NCBI GenBank assembly: GCA_963662175.1
Contig: OY759226.1
Span: 23,730,446-23,794,445 of the forward strand
Direction of reading: 5' to 3'
From: Aradus depressus
Taxonomy: Eukaryota > Arthropoda > Insecta > Hemiptera > Aradidae
Length of the DNA stretch: 64,000 bases
Part shown: positions 52,815-63,805 of the stretch, one piece after another
Layout of the letters: each line of letters begins with the position of its first letter
Numbering within the stretch: the first letter of the stretch is position 1
The notes under the pieces: model-generated
What the model saw: only the letters and a program-made list of their open reading frames with translations
The model's database searches: none
What the model was told of the DNA's origin: nothing
Position numbers and translations under genes: made by a program

Positions 52815-53895
52815 CCCCTACTCTCTACTGGGGAAGTAAAAAAATTGTCTGTAAACACAATAACTCATGATAGAATGAATTTATCGACACGAAATTGTAT
52901 CGATACAGTGAATCGAGAAGCTCACGAGGGCGACATCTATTGATTTTCAGCCAAATCAGTGAAAGTGAAGGGAGGATTAGGGCAAAGGTTTGAAAAAAAA
53001 CTCTAATTACTGATCTAACGATATATCGATACAAAATTTAGTATGAGGATTCTGAAGGCAATGTAAGTCAAATGTTGATGTTTAGTCCAAAGCAGTGGCG
53101 TAGCGATGCCAATGCAAACAATGCGGTCGCATTGGGGCCCTTGCCTTTGGGGGGCCCTTTGCAAATCGAGGCTCCGAAAAAAAATTGCTTATTTTAAATT
53201 TTGTGAAAAAAAATGTAAAAAAATTAGACTAATAATTAATGATGAAATTAATAACAATTAATGATGAAATTAATATCATCCATATTTTTAATATTCACAA
53301 TGGCAATGGCACATATTTTTGCATGTCTATACCCAGTCAGAAGATGTTCGATTGGAAATGGAAGTGAGAAAATGCGGGCGCACAGTCCACTAGGAGTTAC
53401 TTCAATCACGAATCACTAGATGGCGTTGATGTACAGGAAGCTATTTCCCAGCTTGTCTCAGGCGCTTGTGTTGATGTCACAGTTAAAAACGGCCGGATTC
53501 ACCAGACAGGAAATTTACCACGTGCTGCTGTGTCAACAAGTTTTGTGTTTTTAGTGTAGTTTTGTGTATTAGTGGAAAATTTATTGATTAATGAACATGC
53601 AAACTGATAGTATTTGCTTCAGCAAAATCGAGAAAGAAAAAAATTTAATTTCAAACTTTTCTAGTTTTTCTTTTTTCCACCTGTAATCTGTAATGTGTAG
53701 TAAATTTTAATGTTTTAAATGTAAAAAATTAAATTCAGGGGAGGGGGCCCTCTACCAACGCTTGCATTGGGGCCCAAATTCTCTAGCTACGCCACTGTTC
53801 CAAAGTCGATGTTTTTTTTTTGGAGGGGGAACGAAAATATTATTGATTAATTCGTGCTGGGGATGTAGATAGCCAGTGATTCACTATCGACTTTT
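52815..53895 (+). repeat. Family B repeat interrupted by a hAT element
   Basis: Family B sequence on both sides (GATAGAATGAATTTATCGAC to TTTAGTCCAAAG; then CCAAAGTCGATG to GGGGATGTAGATAGCCAGTG). It is continuous once 53093-53797 is removed. Confidence 0.7.
53093..53797. mobile_element. hAT-type element, 705 bp, 8-bp TSD (one mismatch)
   Basis: Ends CAGTGGCGTAGCGATGCCAA and CTCTAGCTACGCCACTG; flanking GTCCAAAG and TTCCAAAG. Subterminal GCATTGGGGCCC motifs occur near both ends. The inside has no intact frame. Confidence 0.85.
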
Positions 53896-54035
53896 TTGTA
53901 CTTATATAATGAGGTGATATCGATACGAATAAAAAAAATGAAATAAGGTTCGTCTCAAATTACTAATTCTGCCAAGAATATGTTACATATTGTTGATTGT
54001 ATAGAGTGTCATCAGTATACCACACCTAGATGTAC

Positions 54036-54335
54036 TGTTAGTTATTATGACTCATGCCCGGGCTTTAACTACGAGGTCAAATCGCCTACTACCAGAGCGC
54101 TCTTTCGTCAGTGGTGGACTTAAACTAAATTTTTATTCACTTAGGGCAGGGGTCTTTAACGAGTACCTGACATCGTACAGGCTCGGGACCATCGCTTAAC
54201 GTCCCATCCGAAGGACAACATGCTTGAGTTTATTTTTACTCCCAGATAAAATAAACTAAGGGCCTCGGTCGAGTTTCGAACCCACGATCTTGAGCTCAGA
54301 AGGCAAGCACACATATCACTGAGCTACCGGCGCAC
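54036..54335 (-). mobile_element. SINE-A with 30-bp deletion
   Basis: Tail TGTTAGTTATTATGACTCAT, body lacking the GAGTCGGGCTCATG part, head with GGGTTCGAAACTCGACCGAG and GGTAGCTCAGTGATATG on the minus strand. Confidence 0.88.
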
Positions 54336-55619
54336 TCTAGACTGCTAATATATTATAAAAACAATTATTATTATTTGTATAAAAACAGCTGTTAGGAGTA
54401 AAGTAACTTAAATAGTGAATAAATATTCAAAGATGGACTAGTCGCATTTTGTTTTAAAACGAAATGTGAACAACCAATGAGTGGAGCACAAAAGACGACG
54501 ATCAGCTGTTTTAAATAGAGAGAAACAGTCTAAGGAGCGATGTGAAAATGGACAGTCTAGAGAGAGAAGTGTTTTTAGGGTTAAGGTGAAGTGAACCAAG
54601 TAGGAGTGAAAATAACAGCGAAATAGATGCGCTAAGGTACTTTTATTTATATATATGTCTAAAATAATATTGAATTAAAGATTGACCACAATATTTATAA
54701 AGAAAAGAGACTAAAGTAGATGTAGAAATTAGTTTGTAAGATTTTTATTGTAAGTAATTTGATTTTTTTATTTATATTGATATTTTGATTTTATTTATAA
54801 TTTAGGTTTAGGTAAATAAACCCAATATTTGTTCTCTTATTCTATGCTATACATTTTCCCCGTGAACCCAGTAAGATAATTTATACCTTTGGATTAGATT
54901 TAACATTTTTGAAAAGAAACAATATTTGTTTTTTTATATAATATAACAGAAGAAATCCAATTGACATTTTATTAAATACATACACTTTCTTCAAAATTGC
55001 ACATCTTGAACTTTCGATATTGTTTTTAGAGCCCTTTCCGGAAAATACTGTAGAAATCAAAATTTAGTAGAAGACCAGCTACAATTTCTACAGGAAATGT
55101 AGTATATTTAATATTTATTATTTCCATTATATACATTTGTATTTATATGTAAATAAAATATAATAAATATATTTTAAGAATATCGTGTTCACAGACAGTT
55201 CCTGTATAGTTGAGGAAATAATAAAAAAAACAAATAGATGAAGATTTAAATGAGAGATATTTTTAAAAAGACAACCTCGAGGTTCATCCTGTTAGAAAAC
55301 AGGTCAACAGAATTCAAAAGAAGCACAAAACAAAGAGATATGATAACAAATGTTATCTTTATTATTTAAATGATATCTTTACAAAGTCCATTTTAAGTCA
55401 AGGTCACTATGTCTAAATGAATAACGTATTGTCAGGTCTATCAATAGATGTTTCCTGAACAAAAGCCCCATGCGCTTAGGAGCAAACTGCATCGAGTTTA
55501 CAACTAGCGCTGCCAGATGTAATATAAACATGAAGGGGACAAACCGCTATAAGACGTCACTAAATAGATAATGACATTTATTAATATAGTTTTGTTATGT
55601 AGTTAGTTATTGTAAACTC
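54336..55619. other. No gene recognised
   Basis: AT-rich. 54420-54640 is less AT-rich and transcript-like (GATGCGCTAAGGTAC could be a plus-strand splice donor), but no frame supports a coding exon. Confidence 0.4.
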
Positions 55620-55997
55620 GGACAAACCGATAGTATTGATAGTTCTTACCAAAACAATTGATTAATCCATAGTGGTATCGAAATTCTGAAACATGAATCT
55701 ACTTTAACCTACTCTGTTTTGTAATATTCATAGTTCGATTTTGCTTCGTTTTCTTTTTAATTTTATTACTAGTGTGAGGCATGAGAGGTTGTTGAAAGAC
55801 GACGGAAACGATCCACTCAGACATTTAGATCAGTCATGACAGTGCCAAGGTTGTAATAATATTAAACTTTATCTGAGGTCTATCAATCAACAAGACCGCT
55901 AATTTTAAATCACAATTTCAAGTTCGATAGTACAATCGATTATAAATATACCTAACTATTGGTAATATTCGACAGTACTATCGATAGTCGACACCAC
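55620..55997. mobile_element. Fragment related to the ATAGTGGTG element
   Basis: ACAAACCGATAGTATTGATA at the left and AGTACTATCGATAGTCGACA with CCACTA at the right resemble the ends of 50900-51611. 56040-56280 beyond it carries further TATCGATAGT motifs in a looser array. Confidence 0.5.
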
Positions 55998-56627
55998 TAA
56001 TTGTCACTCATACCCGGGTATTTTTTATTTTTTCTTTATTTTTTTTTATTCAAAACGTATTGTCTGTAATGAAGGGATATATCGATAGTTACTTGGACTA
56101 TCGATAGTATATTTTTTTTTGTATTTTTCAAAATTTTATTTTATTTTTTATATATTATTTTATTTATTTATTCTTAATTCAAAACGTATCCCCTGTAGTG
56201 AAGAAACATTAATATCGATAGTTCCTTGGATTATCGATAACACTATCGATAGTCATGAGCTATCGACTATCGCCCATCTCTATGATAGACCCTCCACTGC
56301 TAACAAGCTTATTGTCTATGATAAATTTAAGCCCTAAAAGGACTTAATAATAGTAGCTATTTCTTCACGGTGATATGACTGAGTGGTTCATAATTTATGT
56401 TCCCGTATTAGTATTAAAAACGATTATATATGAACAAATGTCCAGACAGGTTTTATATACTAAGGATTAACATGGAATTATATATGACAAATAATATACA
56501 AAACATAACAGACATTTGTCTAATTAATGACGTACTTGAGACTGTTGTCAGCCTTGTGTAACCCTGCCTTTATCGTCCTCTTTGTATAAGCCATTTCATT
56601 ATATTCAAACAGCTGAAAATTAATAGT

Positions 56628-56766
56628 TTGTTATTGTGACTCATGCCCGGGCTTTAATTATGCTAGTTGATCTGGTAGACATGAGCTCGACTCTACATCG
56701 TACAGGCTTAATGTCTCATCCGAAGGACGGCATGCTCAAGTTGTTTTCACCTCCCAGATAGAAAAC
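56628..56766 (-). mobile_element. SINE-A, heavily deleted
   Basis: GTGACTCATGCCCGGGCTTT, then ACATGAGCTCGACTCTACAT and CATCCGAAGGACGGCATGCT; tRNA head missing. Confidence 0.7.
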
Positions 56767-56799
56767 CTAAATTATTGAAATTTTTATTAAATTTCCCTA

Positions 56800-57045
56800 T
56801 CACCCAAATGCCCGCCTTTCCTTCGACCGATTCCGCTCAAAATCAAACATGTCGTCCATATTGAGTTGTCGTTACACATATAAAATTTCGTGTCGATACA
56901 TCAGGCAAACTTTTTTTTTAATTTTTGAAATCCGTATAGCAATGAACTTCCCCAGTGAGAATTAATCAACTATATTTTCGCGCTGCCTCCAAAACCAATC
57001 GATAATTTGTATTAGAAATCAATAGTTGACTTATACTACCAGTCT
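56800..57045 (-). repeat. Family B repeat fragment
   Basis: ATTTCCCTATCACCCAAATG, AAATTTCGTGTCGATACATC and GAACTTCCCCAGTGAGAATT in reverse orientation. Confidence 0.55.
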
Positions 57046-57240
57046 GAAATATTTCCTAACCTTTATTTTCTAAAAAAATACATACTTTAAGAGTTAAACA
57101 ACATTTTTTTAAACCAAAAAATAAATATTTATAATAATAAGATGTTGATATAATATAATTTAAGCAGAAATAAAAATAAAAACACAATTTAAAACTTATA
57201 CAGCTGATTGGTTATTCTAGGCCTTTTTTTTTTTTTTTTA

Positions 57241-57552
57241 TGGGGCGCCGGTAGCTCAGGGGTATGCGTGCTTGACTTCTGAGCTCCGACCGAGGCCTTT
57301 AGTTTATTTATCTGCGAGGTAAAATAAACTTAAGCACGCCGTCCTTCGGATGGGACGTTAAGCGATGGTCCCGAGCCTGTACAATGTCAGGTACTTGTTA
57401 AAGAGTACCCTAGACGAATAAAAATATAGGTTAGGCAAAATTTAGGACTCCCACAGTAGAGTCGGGCTCATGTCCACCAGAGTGACGCAAGAGCGCTCTG
57501 GTAGTAGGCGATATGACCTCGTTGTTAAACCCCGGGCATGAGTCATAAACCT
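57241..57552 (+). mobile_element. SINE-A, near full length, B box deleted
   Basis: Head GGGGCGCCGGTAGCTCAGGG to CTTCTGAGCTC, then a jump to CCGACCGAGGCC, so the internal B box is gone. The body and tail are complete to GGGCATGAGTCATAAACC. Confidence 0.9.
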
Positions 57553-57559
57553 ATTTTAG

Positions 57560-58237
57560 GCATTCTTTTAATAAGTTTCTCCAATTTTACTGCAGAAATT
57601 TTCTTCCATTCATCCTGTAAAATTCTCCAGAGATTCTGTTTGTTAGTTGGGGGCTAACATTCTCACATTCCCATCCAACTCATCCATAAAGGCTCCATTA
57701 CGTTAAGGACGGGAGACTGTGGTGGTCAAATCATTATGTTTATTTTTTCCTGTTGAACCGGATGCTCAAGAAAGCTCTTGCATAGCTTAGAAGAATGTTT
57801 TGGATCATTGTCCTACATGAACACGAACATTTCTTCATTCTTTTACCAGAAGGAATTGCATTCTCCTCCAGAATTTTTTTTTATATATATAGTAATGATT
57901 CCTTCAATTTTGACTAAGTCGCCGACCCTGTTCCCACCAAAACACCCCCAAACCATTACAGAGCCTCCACCAAACTTAATTGTAAGCTCAAGTAATTTTT
58001 GTGTCGCTCACCTGATGTTCGCCTTCGAGAACCAAAAATCTAAAATTTGAACTCGTCAGTCTATAAGACTTTTTCCCAGTCAGCTCGACTCAAATTTTGC
58101 TGTTTTCTTGCCCATGTTAGACTTTTTTTTATTTACCAGCCATAAAAAAAAAAAAAAAAAAAAAATTGTTCTGACAGTTAAAATATGTATTTTTTAAGAA
58201 AATAAAGATGGGCCAATACTTTTGACTGGTTGTGTAC
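57560..58237 (-). mobile_element. Tc1-like transposon fragment, inactive
   Basis: Minus strand: DNDPKHSSKLCKSFLEHPVQ (second catalytic Asp) and PPQSPVLNVMEPLW (Glu region). Stops sit where Gln (before DNDPKH) and Trp (before PPQSP) are expected. The terminal repeat TGTACACAACCAGTCAAAAG is near 58237. No N-terminal domain, so a truncated copy. Confidence 0.8.
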
Positions 58238-58296
58238 ATAGGGGCTCCAGAATCCGAATACTAAATTTTGTGCCCATACATTCAATACCATGGGAT

Positions 58297-58880
58297 AAGG
58301 TTTATGTAATCGGTCAAAAATTCGATTCGTAGTTTCCAAGTAATTATATGTTTTCTGATTTTCTAATTCCAAATATGAAAAAAAAAAAAAAATCTCTGTG
58401 TGACTGTGAACACGATAACTCCTGACAGAATGAATTTATCGACACAAAATTTTATATGTGTATTCAAAACTGTTTAAAGACGACACATATTGATTTTCAG
58501 TCAAATCGGTCAAAGGAAAGAAGTGGATTAGGGGGGAGGCTTAACACAAAAACTGTAATACCTGCCGTTGTAATGAATGTATTGACACGAAATTTTATAG
58601 GTGCAATCAAAACTGTTTAAGGACGACACATATTGATTTTCAGACACATCGGTCAAAGGAAAGAAGTGGATTAGGGGGGAGGCTTAACACAAAAACTGTA
58701 ATACCTGCCGTTGTAATGAATGTATTGACACGAAATTTTATAAGTGTATTCAGTACACTCTAAGGATGAGAAGAAGGACTCAACTCAAATACATTAATAA
58801 ATGTCGATGTAATAAATGTATCAACAAAATTTAGTATGAGGATTGTTGTTCATTTGGAGTAAGTTGTCAGACCACATTTT
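58297..58880 (+). repeat. Family B repeat with internal duplication
   Basis: Starts at GATAAGGTTTATGTAATCGG. An approximately 130-bp block (from AAGGAAAGAAGTGGATTAGG through CCTGCCGTTGTAATGAATGT) is present twice in tandem at about 58512 and 58640. Confidence 0.7.
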
Positions 58881-59186
58881 TCAAGCAATAATTGAAAAAA
58901 AACTGTAAAATATTGAGAACGGTTATAGATAAAAAGACGCCATGCAAATTGCCTGCCAGAAATCAGATTTAAAATTCCATTTTTAGATTTATTATTATTA
59001 TTTTTCTGAAAGTACAGTAATATTCGTATTCAAATGTTATTATTTTTTTTGAACTAAGAAGCGCTTCCTTAGCGGCAGACTGTAAATATTGAAGATTATA
59101 TGACTGATTAAAATTATTAAATAAAATTACTTTAGAGAAATAAAAAATATACATATTTTTTTTAAGAGAGAATATATATCTTTCTA

Positions 59187-59357
59187 TTTCGCAGGATGTC
59201 AAATATAAGGCAGTCTGACCTCTCACAGATTTTTTATTTAAATAAGCTAGCCGGCTTTCGAGGTTTCCCTCATCATCAGGCAGTCTACAAAAGTCTACCT
59301 TAATAATATGTGATATAAATAGCAAATAAATAATTAAAAACACAATTTTTGATAAAA
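59187..59357 (-). repeat. Repeat family P, left arm of inverted pair
   Basis: Minus strand: CTGCCTGATGATGAGGGAAA, CCTCGAAAGCCGGCTAGC and CTGTGAGAGGTCAGACTGCC. Matches 61951-62124 in reverse over about 170 bp with few changes. The Helitron at 59480 lies between the two arms. Confidence 0.8.
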
Positions 59358-59639
59358 CCGTTCTCCCAGTTGTGACTCAGATGGTGGACAGGAATAACTC
59401 GTCTGTCCCCATCCATGATATTTTAAATTGTTAATGTTTGTTGTTGTAGATTGTTATTTATTTGTTTTTATTATTTAGACTAGCAGTAATACCCGGCGTT
59501 GCCCGGGGAACTTTGACTTTTCTCCCAATATCTCCTATAAGGCAATTCAGTTCCTCGACAGTACATTCATGATGTTATAATTTTCAATTATTCATACGGA
59601 ATAAGGCTTATAGTCCTTCAACTGTAGTAACGCTAGTAA

Positions 59640-60360
59640 GTTTTTAGGACCCCTGGGCACCACAGCTAGTATGCGCCTTTCGATGGCGGAAACCACAGCT
59701 AGTGAATACTTAGCATCGCTGGACGTCCTAGCCAGTGCATACTTAAGAACGTTTGTGACAACAGCTAGTATGTGCCTTGCAACGCTGGGCACCACTGCTA
59801 GTACGTAGTTAGGAACGCTGGGCACCACAGGTAGTATATGCCTTGCAACGGCGGACCCCACAGCTAGTACGAAGTTAGGAACGCTGGGCATCACAGCTAG
59901 TAAGTGCCTTGCAACAGCGGACCCCACAGATAGTACATTTTTAGGAACGCTGGGCCCTACAGCTATTAAGTGCCTTGCAACTGCGGACCCCACAGATAGT
60001 ATGTAGTTAGAACCACGGGGCATCATAGCTAGTATGAGTTTTGCAACGGCGGACCCCACAGCTAGTACGTTGTTAAATACGCTGGGCCACACTGCTAGCG
60101 CCTTGCAACAGCGGATCCCACAGCTAGTACGTAATTAGGAACGCTGGGCATCTCAGCTAGTAAATGTCCTGTAGGTGCCTTGCAACAGGGAACCCCACAG
60201 CCAGTACATAGTTAGGAACGCTGGGACTGAGCACTACAGCTAGTAAGTGCCTTGCAACAGCGGACCCCACAGCTAGTACGATATTAGGAACGCTGGGCAT
60301 CACAGCTAGTAAATGCCTTGCAACAGTGGACCCCACAGCGAATACATAGTTACTACTACT
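59640..60360 (+). repeat. Array of about 65-70-bp units in the Helitron
   Basis: Units contain CACAGCTAGTACGTAGTTAG, GAACGCTGGGCA and GTGCCTTGCAACAGCGGACC. On the minus strand a 166-codon frame (59592-60092) stays open and reads as a peptide repeat (LAVGSAVARHLLAV, PSVPN). The ends of units resemble the Helitron CTAG terminus. I regard the frame as a by-product of unit length. Confidence 0.88.
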
Positions 60361-60399
60361 ACATGTGAAATTCATGACAATCCGATTACCCTTTAATCA

Positions 60400-61790
60400 T
60401 TCATCATTATTTTTTTGCTTAGCCCCCCCCCCCCTCCCAAATTTTTAACATGTCACAAGTGTATTTTTCTATTTGGCCATCAAGAATACTACATGTGAAA
60501 TTCCATGACAATACGACCAACCGTTAATGAGCTAGCACTATATTTATACTGAGCCCCCCCCCCCCCCCCCACAACCCCCCTCCCGTACAAAATTTTGAGC
60601 CGTCACACCGCCTATTTTTCTATTTGCCCTTCAGGAATACTACATGTGAAATTTCGTGACAATCTGACCAACCGTTAATGAGCCAGCACTATATTTATGC
60701 TTAGCCCCCCCCCCCCCCCCCACAACCCCCCTCCCGTTCAAAACTTTGGGTCGCCACACACCTTATATTTATATTTGGCTTTTAAAAATACTACATGTGA
60801 AATTTCGTGACAATGCGACCAACCGTTAAAGAGTTAGCACTATATTTATGCTTAGCCCCCCCCCCCCCCCCCCCCCCCACAACCCCCCTCCCGTTCAAAA
60901 CTTTGGGTCGCCACACACCTTATATTTATATTTGGCTTTTAAAAATACTACATGTGAAATTTCGTGACAATGCGACCAACCGTTAAAGAGTTAGCACTAT
61001 ATTTATACTCAGGCCCCCCTCCCACAACCCCCCCTCCCGTACGAAATTTTGAGCCGTCACACCGCCTATTTTTCTATTTGGCCTTCAGGAATACTACATG
61101 TGAAATTTCGTGACAATCTGACCAACCGTAATGAGCCAGCACTATATTTATGCTTAGCCCCCCCCCCCCACAACCCCCCTCCCGTTCAAAACTTGGGGTC
61201 GCCACACACCTTATATTCTTATTTGGCTTTTAAAAATACTACATGTGAAATTTCGTGACAATGCGACCAACCGTTAATGAGCTAGCTCTATATTTATACT
61301 TAGGCCCCCCCCCACAACCCCCCCTTTCAAAACTTTGGGACGTCACACACCTTATTTTTCTATTTGGCCTTCAGGAATACTACATGGGAAATTTCGTGAC
61401 AATACGATCAACCGTTAATGAGCTAACTCTATATTTATACTTAGCCCCTCCCCCCTCAACCCCCCCACCCGTTCAAAACTTCGAGACGCCACACACCTTA
61501 TTTTTCTATTTGGCCTTCAGGAATAATACATGCGAAATTTCGTGACAATACGACCAACCGTTAATGAGCTAACTCTATATGTATACTTAGGCCCCCCCAC
61601 AACCCCCCCTCCCGTTCAAAATTTTGGGACGCCACACCTCTTATTTTTCTATTTGGCCTTCAGGAATACTACATGTGAAATTTCGTGACAATACGACCAA
61701 CCGTTAATGAGCTAGCTCTATATTTATACTTAGGCCCCCCTACAACCCCCCCTCCCGTTCAAAATTTTGGGACGCGACATAGCCTATTAT
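60400..61790 (+). repeat. Array of about 8 units of 140-190 bp with poly-C runs
   Basis: Units share TACTACATGTGAAATTTCGT, then GACAATACGACCAACCGTTA and GCACTATATTTATACTTAG followed by 7-26 C, then ACAACCCCCCTCCCGTTCAA. Unit length varies mainly with the C run. Short open frames in it are not genes. Confidence 0.9.
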
Positions 61791-61950
61791 TCAATCGGGC
61801 TCAAAAGAATGCTACATGTGAAGTTTCATAAAAATCCGTCCAGCCGTTTGGGCGTGATGCTGGAACAAACATACAAACAAACTCACAAACACACAAACCC
61901 CGTTTCAGCTTTATTAATATAGATTTATTCAAAATTTTCTATCAGGTATG

Positions 61951-62124
61951 TTTTATCAAAAATTGTGTTTTTAATTATTTATTTGCTATTTATATTACAT
62001 ATTATTAAGGATGGTTCTTTTGTAGACTGCCTGATGATGAGGGAAACCTCGAAAGCCGGCTAGCTTACTTAAATAAAAAATCTGTGAGAGGTCAGACTAC
62101 CTTATATTTGACATCCTGCGAAAT
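61951..62124 (+). repeat. Repeat family P, right arm of inverted pair
   Basis: TTTTATCAAAAATTGTGTTT, then CTGATGATGAGGGAAACCTC, GAAAGCCGGCTAGCTTA and ACATCCTGCGAAA. CTGATGA...GAGG-GAAA-CCTC...GAAA resembles the hammerhead ribozyme core. Confidence 0.8.
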
Positions 62125-63119
62125 AATCACTTCTCACTACATCAGCCATCTTCATATTAATATCTTTCTATCTTTCTACGAGTAAGCAGGTATATATGAG
62201 GAGTTTGGAGCCAGAGCGGACCAACTGGTTGAAACTGAACAGGTAGAAAATGGCAATTGAAAATTGAGTACATTTTGTTTATCTCCATAAATGGGCCCCA
62301 AATATTTATTTATATTTGAAATTTTAGAATAGTATTGGATGAGTGATCCCTTTTTGTGTTCTATAAAGTTTTTGAAGGCCGTATGATCCATTGTGACTTT
62401 GAAAATATATGCACAAAATATTTGTGGACTAAACTTAAAGTGCTGCTATCTATCACTGAAGTGAAGAAACTAAGTGATCCACACTGGTTTTGAAAAAGGG
62501 AACCTATGCCAACATCAGGATGGTAATAACTCATTTTCCGAAAAATTGTGGGTTGGTCCGCTCTGGCTCCAAACTCCTCGTATGGGTAGTTCCATTACTT
62601 TTCGCTTTGAAACTTTGAAAATCGAGGTTCTCCGATTGAGCCCAAACTTCAGGGGATCAAAGTATATATAAAAAAAATGAGATTCTGAAATTTTCAGCCC
62701 TCTGCATTGCATTGGGTGAGTGGGGTAAAGTTCTAAAAGTCAAAAAACAGCGGGAAAAACGCCATTTTTTGCTCATATTGTGAATTATCCGGAGCCGGAA
62801 TGAGATAAAGGGGTCGATTCTGTGCTTCATCTACTTTCACCCTATTTTTGGTATTTTTCGATAGACTGAATCACTTCCGAGATATCGTGCGCAGAATATC
62901 ATCTTTCAATCACAAGATTACCTTCTCAGTGTTTTCGTCTAGATTTCACAAATCGCAACGAAATCAAGTCCACGAGCTCTTAAATTCTTCGTTTTGTAAT
63001 AACCTTTCGAACGCTTCAAGGTTTTTCAAAATCGCATGAACAGATCTCGAGAAATCGAGTTCATAAGTTGGTTGATTTTGCTGAAAATCGATAAAATTGC
63101 AATTGAATAACTATATATA
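62125..63119. other. No gene recognised
   Basis: GAGGAGTTTGGAGCCAGAGC at about 62199 recurs inverted near 62560 (GCTCTGGCTCCAAACTCCTC), enclosing about 350 bp, so a further inverted repeat is present. No coding evidence. Confidence 0.45.
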
Positions 63120-63510
63120 TATATATAGTCCAATCTTCTAAAGTCTTCCTCTGCGATTACATCTCTACCAAAGATGTGGAATCTCATTCACGCATATCCC
63201 TTACAGATACCCAGGAAGTGTGCCGCCGTTTCGTCTTCTTCCCCACATCTGTCGTAGGTAGGACTGTCCATGACTCCCACAGTGTGTAGGTGTCTATTGA
63301 ACGGACCATGTCCTTTGAGAACTCCAGTCAGTTGCCTGAGCTCGTTCCTTTTGAGGTTCAGGATCCCGTCTTTCAGAACCCTGGACTCCCCTCCCAGGAA
63401 CATCTTCGACTGCCTGCATGTGGTCTTTTCTCTCCATGTACGCTCCAAAAGATCCTTAGTCCATTCTTTAATTCGGGTTCGGTAAGTCTCCCGGGATATT
63501 CCTAGTACTG
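63120..63510 (-). mobile_element. Jockey/I-type LINE ORF2 C-terminus
   Basis: Reads ISRETYRTRIKEWTKDLLER, TWREKTTCRQSKMFLGG, then LKGHGPFNRHLHTVGVMDSP and CGEEDETAAHFLGICKGYA; an in-frame TGA is followed by MRFHIFGRDVIAEED. The C-x-x-C...H...C cluster (YDRCGEEDETAAHFLGIC) and the FG-x-DVI-x-EE end match insect LINEs. One stop codon is the only lesion visible, so the copy is relatively young though 5'-truncated. Confidence 0.82.
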
Positions 63511-63805
63511 GAAACCCATAAAAGGTTTATTTGGCTTAAGAGAGGAAATCAGTGACTAGGGAGTGTTGCGGATTATCCGCGGTGCCTGTAGGAGGAATTT
63601 TTATAAAAAAGGAAGGTCTTGAAACCGAAAATTATTTCACAAAAATTGAAATAAAGTTACTAAATACATATTTAAACGTAATAAAAATCGTAAATCACAA
63701 ATATACATACAGTACAGTACACTTAATAATGTATGTACAGTACAAAACGTTTATATACTATTATATCGGTACATATTATATCGGTATATACGTAGTGTGT
63801 GCTTG

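Larger units (their letters stand above)
59480..61923 (-). mobile_element. Helitron, 2444 bp, with internal tandem arrays
   Basis: Minus strand begins TCTATATTAATAAAGCTGAA after A and ends with the hairpin CCCCGGGCAACGCCGGGTAT and CTGCTAG before T. The middle is filled by two arrays (59640-60360 and 60400-61790). No Rep or helicase frame. The 3' part is near-identical to the shorter Helitrons here. Confidence 0.9.

Noticed and set aside
54420..54640. Possible 5' exon ending at GCTAAG before GTACTT
   Set aside because: No open frame, no homology and only a weak donor; insufficient to call.
60157..61545. Several open frames in the poly-C array
   Set aside because: They follow from the repeat unit and C runs; frame changes with each run length.
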